Origin: an uncultured Erysipelotrichaceae bacterium
Lineage (GTDB): Bacteria; Bacillota_I; Bacilli_A; Erysipelotrichales; Coprobacillaceae
Assembly (NCBI GenBank): GCA_900538465.1
Contig: UPXV01000011.1
Coordinates: 1 to 64,000 of the forward strand
Direction: 5' to 3'
Length of the DNA: 64,000 nucleotides
Shown: piece by piece, positions 57,529 to 64,000 of the stretch
Layout: every line of letters begins with the position of its first letter
Numbering within the stretch: the stretch's first letter is position 1
The notes under the pieces: generated by a model
What the model was told of the DNA's origin: nothing
The model's input: only the letters and a program-made list of their open reading frames with translations
Databases searched by the model: none
Made by a program: the position numbers and the translations under genes

Positions 57529-59682
57529 TTAAATATTGACCCAACGAAGTTCCATTGGTTCTAAATTCAATGTTTCAACCTTTTGACCTTTTACATAAAG
57601 ATCAGTAGAAAGAGCTTCAGTTGTGTTATTAATAACAGCAATTTTTCCAACACCTTCAAAGGCTGCAACTTCTGTGTTTACATTACTTACATAATATTTC
57701 TTCATTTCATCTTCCATTCCAGCTGCCCAGTAAATTGCTCTTAAAAGCAAACGACAGTTTTGTGGAGAATATGGTAAACCGGCAAAGTAAATGCTTCGAC
57801 CTTGACCAAAAGTATTTGTAACAAGTCTAGCATAACCATGATATTGATTTAAGATTTGATAATGTTCACCATGAGCGTAGATACCATTCATACCTTCACC
57901 AAAATCAATTTCACCATCAATATCTTCTAATAAGAAATGATGTGGATCAACTTCATTGTATTTATCATGACTTAATGTAAATCCAACTTCTTTATCAACT
58001 CCCAAAACATCACTTAATTGGAAGAATTGACCTTGATGTTGATAAGCTGTTGGTTCACCAACACCAATAAATCCACCACCATTATCAACCCATGCACGAA
58101 TACGTGTCACAACATCTTCATCAATCCAGTTTTCAGCACCAGACCAAGATGTATAAGCACTTCCTGCATTAATAACAACTTTATATTGATCTAAAGCACC
58201 ATTTTTAACATCATCAAAGTTAATAAACTCTAAATCAATAGGCATACCACTTAAACATTCAATAATACCAACATAAGAGTAGATTTCACGATACCAAATT
58301 GCATGATGAACTTGATTGTTCATCCAACGACGACAACTTCCCCAACAGTTTAAAATAGCAACTTTAAATGGAGAAACATAAGCGCTTGTTCCTTGAATTG
58401 TCTCATGAATGTTTCTGAATTCATCAACAACATGTGTAATTGTATCAATAAATCCAGGCCACTCTAATGCAAGTTTTAAATATCCACCATAACCAATACG
58501 ATCTAATGGACTTCTTAAAATAGCACGTCTGGCTTTTAACCAGTTGGTATGTGCTTCACCAATTGGGTCGCCACCTTCACAAAAAACATCAGGGAAGAAG
58601 TAAGGTAATAATCTTCCCTCAGTGTATTTCACACCTTTGATGTCAGAAATCATACGCATTGTCACACCATCACCGACAGAACCAACAACTGCATCTAATC
58701 CAATAGATTCAAAATATGGTCCATAAGGTTCAGTACCAATCCAGTGATCTCCTAAGAACATCATAGCTTCTTTACCATAGCTATGCACAATATCAACCAA
58801 TTCTTTAGCAAGTTTACAAACTTCTTGTTGTTGGAAGTTAATAAAATCTTTAAATTCTTTAGAAGGAACTCTAAATAAAGAATTATGATATCCTTGATCA
58901 ACAATGAATTCAGGACGGAATTTATAACCAGCCCATTTTTCAAATTTTCTTAGAATATATGGAGAAACGCTGGCACTATAACCAAACCATTCTACATATT
59001 TTTCACGTTTTTGATCATCAAATGTTAAAGTAAATTGATGGAAGAAAGTTGTAAAACGAATCACATCAACATGAGGATTATCTTCACAGAATTTCTTTAA
59101 TTTTTCTTTAACAAAAACTTGTGTTTTTGGTTGGCGTACATCAAATGTTAATTGATGAGGCGCATCTTTCCAGTCATTTGTAATAAAGTTATACATATGA
59201 ACAGGATCCCAAATTAAGAAAGCTAAGAAACTGACTGTATAAACATGATAAGGAATTGTTTCAATTGTGACAGTTCCATCTTCTTCACTATAAGTCCATT
59301 TGTCAGTAGGGACAACTTCTCCAGTTGTACGATCAATAACTTCCCACCATTCATGAGGATTATCAATAAAGTTTGGTTTTAATTGTTCAGTATGGAAACC
59401 TTTCATTAAAGTTATTGTTAATGATGAGTTTCTTGCAGTATAACGATCAGTAATTAAATATTCTTGTTGAATTTCTTCAGGATTGGCTAAAGCCCAATCA
59501 TTATCTTTTCTTGTTGTATAATAAGTTGCATAAATTTTAGCATCTAAATCTAAGATTTCTTTAGGCATTTGGGTCCCATCACAGTCACGAATTGCATCAG
59601 CACCTAATTTTTCTTTTAATGCAATTGTTTGATCAATTACATCTAAATCAGTAGGAATTGTTAAACGCCCATAATTTTTCAT
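57529..59682 (-). CDS. gnpA: 1,3-beta-galactosyl-N-acetylhexosamine phosphorylase (GH112)
   Basis: Splits galacto-N-biose or lacto-N-biose with phosphate into galactose-1-phosphate and GalNAc or GlcNAc; 717 aa, cytoplasmic. GH112 landmarks: RLTIPTDLDVIDQT at the start, IRFTTFFHQFTLTF near 210, LGDHWIGTEPYG with catalytic-type Asp312 (Asp313 in the Bifidobacterium enzyme), and a C-terminal beta domain. A rhamnose-specific GH112 relative is possible, but the NahK-type kinase in the operon argues for GNB/LNB. It overlaps the ATPase gene by 4 nt. Confidence 0.92.
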   Translation of the reverse strand: MKNYGRLTIPTDLDVIDQTIALKEKLGADAIRDCDGTQMPKEILDLDAKIYATYYTTRKDNDWALANPEEIQQEYLITDRYTARNSSLTITLMKGFHTEQLKPNFIDNPHEWWEVIDRTTGEVVPTDKWTYSEEDGTVTIETIPYHVYTVSFLAFLIWDPVHMYNFITNDWKDAPHQLTFDVRQPKTQVFVKEKLKKFCEDNPHVDVIRFTTFFHQFTLTFDDQKREKYVEWFGYSASVSPYILRKFEKWAGYKFRPEFIVDQGYHNSLFRVPSKEFKDFINFQQQEVCKLAKELVDIVHSYGKEAMMFLGDHWIGTEPYGPYFESIGLDAVVGSVGDGVTMRMISDIKGVKYTEGRLLPYFFPDVFCEGGDPIGEAHTNWLKARRAILRSPLDRIGYGGYLKLALEWPGFIDTITHVVDEFRNIHETIQGTSAYVSPFKVAILNCWGSCRRWMNNQVHHAIWYREIYSYVGIIECLSGMPIDLEFINFDDVKNGALDQYKVVINAGSAYTSWSGAENWIDEDVVTRIRAWVDNGGGFIGVGEPTAYQHQGQFFQLSDVLGVDKEVGFTLSHDKYNEVDPHHFLLEDIDGEIDFGEGMNGIYAHGEHYQILNQYHGYARLVTNTFGQGRSIYFAGLPYSPQNCRLLLRAIYWAAGMEDEMKKYYVSNVNTEVAAFEGVGKIAVINNTTEALSTDLYVKGQKVETLNLEPMELRWVNI

Positions 59683-60809
59683 GCTTGATCCTCCTGACTT
59701 TCTAAAATATTTAATTCAGTTTCGATGTCAAAGAAATGAGTTTTATTCATTAAATAAGTGAAAGAACCTTCATCTTTTGCTCTTAAAGGTGTACTTCCAG
59801 GAACTTTAACAACGAATGGACGACCATCTTTACTCATATGAATAAAGCTTTCAGCACCCATTAATTCCACTACATCAACTTGACTTTGGAAAGAAGCTTC
59901 AGGATGATGCATAATGTATTGAGGATGTGTAGAAATGTCTTCTGGACGAATACCCATAGTTACAGTTTTTCCAACATATCCTTTATCTTTTAAGATTTTT
60001 GCTTTATCTTCAGGAATTTCCAAAGTAATATCACTTAATTCGATAGATAATTTTCCATCTTTTTCAATGATTGTTCCATCTCTAAAGTTCATTTGTGGGC
60101 TTCCAATAAATCCTGCCACAAATTTATTAACAGGGTGTTCATAAAGATAAGTAGGGGCAGCAACTTGTTGAACACGACCATCTTTCATAACAACGATTCT
60201 TGTTCCCATTGTCATGGCTTCAGTTTGGTCATGTGTTACATAAATGAAAGTTGTTCCTAATTGTTGATAGATTTTTAAGATTTCAACACGCATTTGAACT
60301 CTTAATTTTGCATCCAAGTTACTTAATGGTTCATCCATTAAGAAGACTTTTGGTTCACGAACAATCGCTCTTCCTAAAGCCACACGTTGACGTTGACCAC
60401 CTGATAAGGCTTTTGGTTTACGATCTAAGTATTGTTCAATATCTAATGCTTTTGCAGCATCACGTACTTTTTTATCAATGATGTCTTTTGGAGTTTTAGA
60501 AATCTTTAATCCAAATGCCATGTTATCGTAAACACTCATATGAGGATATAATGCATATGATTGGAAAACCATTGCAATATCACGATCTTTAGGTGCAACA
60601 TCATTCATAAGTTTGTCATCAATGTATAATTCTCCTGCTGAAATATCTTCTAGTCCAGCAATCATTCTCAATGTTGTAGATTTCCCACAACCTGAAGGTC
60701 CTACGAAAACAATAAATTCTTTATCAGCAATTTCAAGATTAAAATCAAAAACTGCTTGGACATTGTTATCGTAAATTTTGTCTATATGTTTTAATGATAA
60801 TGTAGCCAT
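59679..60809 (-). CDS. MsmK/UgpC-type sugar ABC ATPase
   Basis: ATPase of a carbohydrate importer, 376 aa. Walker A GPSGCGKST near residue 38, signature LSGGQRQRVALGRA near 135, Walker B VFLMDEPLSNLD near 158, then the C-terminal TOBE/MalK regulatory domain (about 235-365, MGIRPEDIS). A multi-purpose ATPase of this type can serve several sugar transporters. Start has AGGAGG upstream; gnpA overlaps its end by 4 nt. Confidence 0.93.
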   Translation of the reverse strand: MATLSLKHIDKIYDNNVQAVFDFNLEIADKEFIVFVGPSGCGKSTTLRMIAGLEDISAGELYIDDKLMNDVAPKDRDIAMVFQSYALYPHMSVYDNMAFGLKISKTPKDIIDKKVRDAAKALDIEQYLDRKPKALSGGQRQRVALGRAIVREPKVFLMDEPLSNLDAKLRVQMRVEILKIYQQLGTTFIYVTHDQTEAMTMGTRIVVMKDGRVQQVAAPTYLYEHPVNKFVAGFIGSPQMNFRDGTIIEKDGKLSIELSDITLEIPEDKAKILKDKGYVGKTVTMGIRPEDISTHPQYIMHHPEASFQSQVDVVELMGAESFIHMSKDGRPFVVKVPGSTPLRAKDEGSFTYLMNKTHFFDIETELNILESQEDQA

Positions 60810-60819
60810 ATTATTCCTC

Positions 60820-60987
60820 CTATTTATATTTCTTGTTATAAAGATATAACAATACTAATAATCCGACTAATCCAATAAGTTCCATCGCTAGACCGGTATA
60901 ACCAACATTACGTTGACCTATAAAAACCAAAGCTAAGGATATGATAAAGCAGACAGCTGCAATAATATTTTTCATTGTTTGATTCAT
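60820..60987 (-). CDS. Small two-helix membrane protein inside the sugar ABC operon
   Basis: A 55-residue frame with a good ribosome site (GAGGTG, 7 nt spacing) and a stop just before the ATPase ribosome site. Two membrane helices (about residues 6-24 and 30-49) are separated by a short loop with QRNVGYTG, and the C-terminus is basic (YNKKYK). It is tightly packed between the second permease and the ATPase genes, so it is probably a real, co-expressed gene; it might assist assembly of the permease. No family recognised. Confidence 0.7.
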   Translation of the reverse strand: MNQTMKNIIAAVCFIISLALVFIGQRNVGYTGLAMELIGLVGLLVLLYLYNKKYK

Positions 60988-60999
60988 ATAAGTTCACCT

Positions 61000-61878
61000 C
61001 TAATCCTTTAAACCACCAAGGGTCATACCTTGAGTTAACTTCTTTTGTACCATGATATATAAAATTAAAGTCGGTAACATAACAATAACTAAACCAGCAT
61101 AAAGTTGACCAAAGTTAGCAGCAGCCATTTGTCCTTTTGACAAAGTCACCAATCCAACTGGTAATGTTTTAGATGCACCAGGCATTAAAGTTAAGGCGAT
61201 GATATATTCATTCCAGAAAGCCAAGAAGTTAAATAAAATAACTGTAATAATACTTGGTTTAGCCATAGGAGCCATAACTTTAAGCATTGTTTTAAAATAT
61301 CCACAACCATCAATAAAAGCAGCTTCTTCATAAGCCTTAGGCAATGTTCTAAAATAACTGCTCAATAGATATACAGTAAATGGAATAGCAGTCGCAGCAT
61401 AAACAATTGCCAAAACGAAGATGTTATCAAGGAAAACAGATTGATTCATAAAATCATAGAAGAAATCATCCCAAGATGTTAACATCAAGAAGATAGGGAC
61501 AACAATATAGTTAACATTGATAAATAAACCTGCCATAAATGCCATATTAATAATCTTTTTACCTTTAAAATGGAATCTTGCTAAAACATAAGCAGCAGGT
61601 AAAGAAACAACAACCAAAATGACTAATGCCAAAGCAGTTACAATAACAGAATTTAAGAAATATTCAGCCATATTGGCTTTTTCAAATGCATCTATAAAGT
61701 TTTGAAAATAAAAACTAGCAGGTAGAGTCCAAGGACTTCCATGGAACTCAGCACTTGTTTTTAAAGATGAAATGAATACCCAAGCCACTGGAACAATAAT
61801 AGAAATTGCTAAAGTGATTAAGGCAACATAAATGAATATTTTATAAAGATTTCGAGAACTCATTTTTTCTTTTTTCAT
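61000..61878 (-). CDS. Sugar ABC transporter permease (MalG type)
   Basis: Integral membrane subunit of the importer, 292 aa, six helices. The ABC-interaction loop (EAA motif) is seen as EEAAFIDGCGYFKTMLKVMAPMAKP near residue 185-210. N-terminal cytoplasmic helix then a periplasmic loop (SSLKTSAEFHGSPWTLP). Follows its partner permease by 11 nt. Confidence 0.93.
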   Translation of the reverse strand: MKKEKMSSRNLYKIFIYVALITLAISIIVPVAWVFISSLKTSAEFHGSPWTLPASFYFQNFIDAFEKANMAEYFLNSVIVTALALVILVVVSLPAAYVLARFHFKGKKIINMAFMAGLFINVNYIVVPIFLMLTSWDDFFYDFMNQSVFLDNIFVLAIVYAATAIPFTVYLLSSYFRTLPKAYEEAAFIDGCGYFKTMLKVMAPMAKPSIITVILFNFLAFWNEYIIALTLMPGASKTLPVGLVTLSKGQMAAANFGQLYAGLVIVMLPTLILYIMVQKKLTQGMTLGGLKD

Positions 61879-61889
61879 AATTTGCCTCC

Positions 61890-62786
61890 TTAGAATTCTA
61901 ATTCTTCACGTTCAGTGACTTTATTAATAACAGCACTTAATAAGAATGAGAAAATAAATGTAACAGCACCAATAGCCATACCATAACCATAACTTGCATT
62001 GTTATAAGCTTGATCGTATAGATAGAAGAGTAGAACACGGCTGGCACCATCAGGACCACCAGTTGTCATAACTTGAACTAACAAGAAACTTAAATTGATT
62101 GTACTAATAACAAAGAAAGTTAAAGTTGTACGAATATTACTCCATACTAAAGGTAAAGTAATGGTAAAGAATTGTTTGATTTTTCCACATCCATCCAATT
62201 CAGCAGCTTCATAATAATGAGCAGGGATAGATGAAATACTTGCCATATACATAACCATATAATAACCAATAGCTTGCCAAATCAAAGCTGCAGCAATTGA
62301 ATACATAACAATTCCTTGATCACCTAAAAAAGGAATACCCTCAAAACCTTCACCAGCAAAAATGCCAATAAGACTGTTTAAAAGTCCATTTGCAGAAGGG
62401 TCATAGATAGCTGCAAAAATTGCTCCAATAACAACGATAGATAAAATATTAGGAATATAGAAAATAACTCTAAAGAAGTTTTGTCCCTTTAATTTTTCTC
62501 TGACCAAGATTGAAGCAAAAATAATTGCAAGAGCTAATGTAAAAATTGTTACAATTACAATTACAAAGATTGTATTTTGGAAAGCACGAATAAAGTTCAT
62601 GTCTTTAAATAACGTTATAAAGTTATTAATTCCAACAAAAGTTTTTTCATCAGAAAATCCACCCCATTTTAAAGTTGACATAAAGAAAACGTTAATGGTA
62701 GGATAAATCATAAAAACTGTGAATAGAATAACTGCTGGAGCAAGACACAAAAGAATAAAACGTCGTTTTTCTTTTTTCTTATTCAT
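61890..62786 (-). CDS. Sugar ABC transporter permease (MalF type)
   Basis: Partner permease, 298 aa, six helices. EAA motif seen as EAAELDGCGKIKQFFTITLPLVW near residue 190-212. ATG 62786 is chosen because GAAGGAGGATTACT precedes it; the frame extends upstream through the intercistronic hairpin without a ribosome site. Between the binding-protein gene and this gene lies a stable stem-loop. Confidence 0.93.
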   Translation of the reverse strand: MNKKKEKRRFILLCLAPAVILFTVFMIYPTINVFFMSTLKWGGFSDEKTFVGINNFITLFKDMNFIRAFQNTIFVIVIVTIFTLALAIIFASILVREKLKGQNFFRVIFYIPNILSIVVIGAIFAAIYDPSANGLLNSLIGIFAGEGFEGIPFLGDQGIVMYSIAAALIWQAIGYYMVMYMASISSIPAHYYEAAELDGCGKIKQFFTITLPLVWSNIRTTLTFFVISTINLSFLLVQVMTTGGPDGASRVLLFYLYDQAYNNASYGYGMAIGAVTFIFSFLLSAVINKVTEREELEF

Positions 62787-62812
62787 AGTAATCCTCCTTC
62801 TATTAATGATAA

Positions 62813-62834
62813 TAGGCGGTGTTCCCACCGCCTA
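62813..62834. repeat. GC-rich intercistronic stem-loop
   Basis: 9-bp perfect stem TAGGCGGTG/CACCGCCTA (62813-62821 with 62826-62834), TTCC loop, no T-run after it on the minus strand. It lies between the binding-protein and first permease genes and probably protects the upstream mRNA 3' end, giving more binding protein than permease. Confidence 0.7.
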
Positions 62835-62849
62835 CCTTATCGTTTTTAT

Positions 62850-64000
62850 TTATTTGTTTGCATCAGCAATTTTTTGAACTGCATCTACAGAAGCTTTATA
62901 CCATTGATCAACTGTCTTATCACCAGAAACAACAGAGTTAACTGTACCATATAAGATACCAGTTTCACCATCTAATTTCACACCTTCAACAGGGTTAGCA
63001 GCCATAAATCCAACAGTATTAGCTTTAACACCATTTTGTAACATAGAGTACATAAATTGATCACTTTCAGCGATTAATTTTTCTGAACCAACGATTGGCA
63101 TTAATCCACCAGCTTGTTTTTCACCTTTATCATTAGTTGGTCCGTTTTCATAGAATAATTTAGCAGCTTCATCGCTATAGCAATAAGCCATAAATTTCAT
63201 AGCTAAATCTTTGTTAGCAGCTTTAGCAGGAACATACATTTGTTCAACAAAGTTAGTTGAATAACAAGCTCCACCAGCTTTAGCAGCAGGAATACCAGCT
63301 ACACCCCATTGGAATCCTTTTGGAGTTGTTGCAGCCATTTCACCTGGTAACCAGTTACCATTTGGACAGAATAAAGCTTTACCATCAATAATTAATTGTT
63401 GGTTCTTTAAATAGTTGTCTCCATTAGCATTTGCTACAGTAGTAGGAGCAGTATATTTAGCTAATTTACCAACGATTTCAAATGCTTCTTTAACTTCTGG
63501 AAGTTTCCAAGCATCTACATCATAGTTCATAAGTTTAGTATAAACTTCAGGACCAGCAGTTGCATTTAATAAAGAAGAGAAGAATGCATCGAAGTAACCA
63601 GTAGTAGGATATGTGAATAAAGAGATACCTTCAGCTTTTGCTTTATCTCCTAAAGCCCACATTTCATCCCAAGTTTTTGGAACAGTCCATCCTTTTTCTT
63701 TAAATAAACCTGCGTTATAATATAATCCACAAGGTCCATAGTTTAATGGAGCTAAGTATAATTTACCATCACCATAAGGTTTTGTTACTGGTGTATCAAC
63801 GAAACCATCTAAGATTTTTTCGCTAACTTTTACTTTTTCTCCAGGAACTTCTAAATCTAATAATCCAGAAATATCAGCAATTTGTTTTTCTTTGATCATT
63901 GTGTCAGTTAATCCACCAACACCACCAACTGATAAGTAAATGATGTCAGGTACATCTTTTCCAGCAGTAATTTTTGGTCTTACAACATCACTGATTTTTT
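62850..64000 (-). CDS. Extracellular sugar-binding protein of ABC importer, 5' end beyond window
   Basis: Solute-binding lipoprotein component (family 1 type) for the GNB/LNB or GlcNAc-containing sugar importer. The frame is open from 62850 to the window edge, 383 residues seen; signal peptide and N-terminus lie outside. Visible: IIYLSVGGVGGLTD, APLNYGPCGLYYNAGLFKEKGW (binding cleft region), PTTGYFDAFFSSLL and AMKFMAYCYSDEAAKLFYENG. An internal ATG at 63899 is not the start because the frame continues upstream. First gene of the minus-strand operon. Confidence 0.9.
   Translation of the reverse strand, partial: KISDVVRPKITAGKDVPDIIYLSVGGVGGLTDTMIKEKQIADISGLLDLEVPGEKVKVSEKILDGFVDTPVTKPYGDGKLYLAPLNYGPCGLYYNAGLFKEKGWTVPKTWDEMWALGDKAKAEGISLFTYPTTGYFDAFFSSLLNATAGPEVYTKLMNYDVDAWKLPEVKEAFEIVGKLAKYTAPTTVANANGDNYLKNQQLIIDGKALFCPNGNWLPGEMAATTPKGFQWGVAGIPAAKAGGACYSTNFVEQMYVPAKAANKDLAMKFMAYCYSDEAAKLFYENGPTNDKGEKQAGGLMPIVGSEKLIAESDQFMYSMLQNGVKANTVGFMAANPVEGVKLDGETGILYGTVNSVVSGDKTVDQWYKASVDAVQKIADANK

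Noticed and set aside
63899..63899. Start codon of the sugar-binding protein at 63899
   Set aside because: The same frame continues without stop to the window edge and encodes typical binding-protein sequence, so the true start is outside.

Overview
The window comes from a low-GC, spore-forming Firmicute. AT-rich codons, strong AGGAGG ribosome sites, compact operons and many short rho-independent terminators all fit. Gene content fits a gut Erysipelotrichia relative (Coprobacillaceae: Coprobacillus / Thomasclavelia-like); the genus cannot be fixed from sequence alone. Sporulation genes are spread through it: an alpha/beta SASP, dacB-spmA-spmB, spoVIF, spoIVA, spoVS and cotE.

Layout. 1-1.2 kb: an IS4-type transposase cut by the window edge, then a RelE/RelB-type toxin-antitoxin pair (1.2-1.74 kb). 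1.85-16 kb: accessory genes, namely a cytoplasmic alpha-amylase, an EamA transporter, a GntR-ABC exporter operon with a palindromic operator, a VanY-type peptidase, a B12/radical SAM enzyme, MnmM, a SASP, an orphan BrxF-like P-loop protein, an EIIB-ROK chimera, a short sirtuin and a LacI regulator. 16-31.5 kb: blocks in Bacillus-like order (dacB-spmA-spmB-rluB, fer, cmk, der-gpsA, spoVIF, spoIVA-hup, then ypmB/tseB-dnaD-nth). This stretch is interrupted by an Lsa-type ABC-F gene with its own attenuator, a flavodoxin-like pair and a VOC gene. 31.5-36 kb: ponA-recU, gpsB and RNase P RNA. 35.9-52.5 kb: rodZ-pgsA-cinA(C)-recA, rny-ymdB-spoVS, miaB-ricA, an unusual IMP dehydrogenase, cotE, mutS-mutL, a YvlD-like protein and miaA. 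52.6-55.2 kb: a frameshifted XRE regulator, rarA and dtd. 55.4-64 kb, minus strand: a galacto-N-biose / lacto-N-biose operon (binding protein, two permeases, a small membrane protein, MsmK-type ATPase, GH112 phosphorylase, nucleotidyltransferase, NahK-type kinase) ending in a clear terminator.

How parts work together. The last operon imports host mucin or milk-glycan disaccharides, splits them by phosphorolysis, phosphorylates the released N-acetylhexosamine and probably activates a sugar phosphate to a nucleotide sugar. The ABC-F gene sits behind a six-codon leader ORF and mutually exclusive RNA hairpins, a textbook layout for antibiotic-induced attenuation. The most unusual items are this attenuator, an IMP dehydrogenase closely resembling the protozoan Tritrichomonas foetus enzyme down to residue numbers, the orphan BrxF-like protein, the EIIB-ROK chimera, and an XRE regulator split at an A7 tract.
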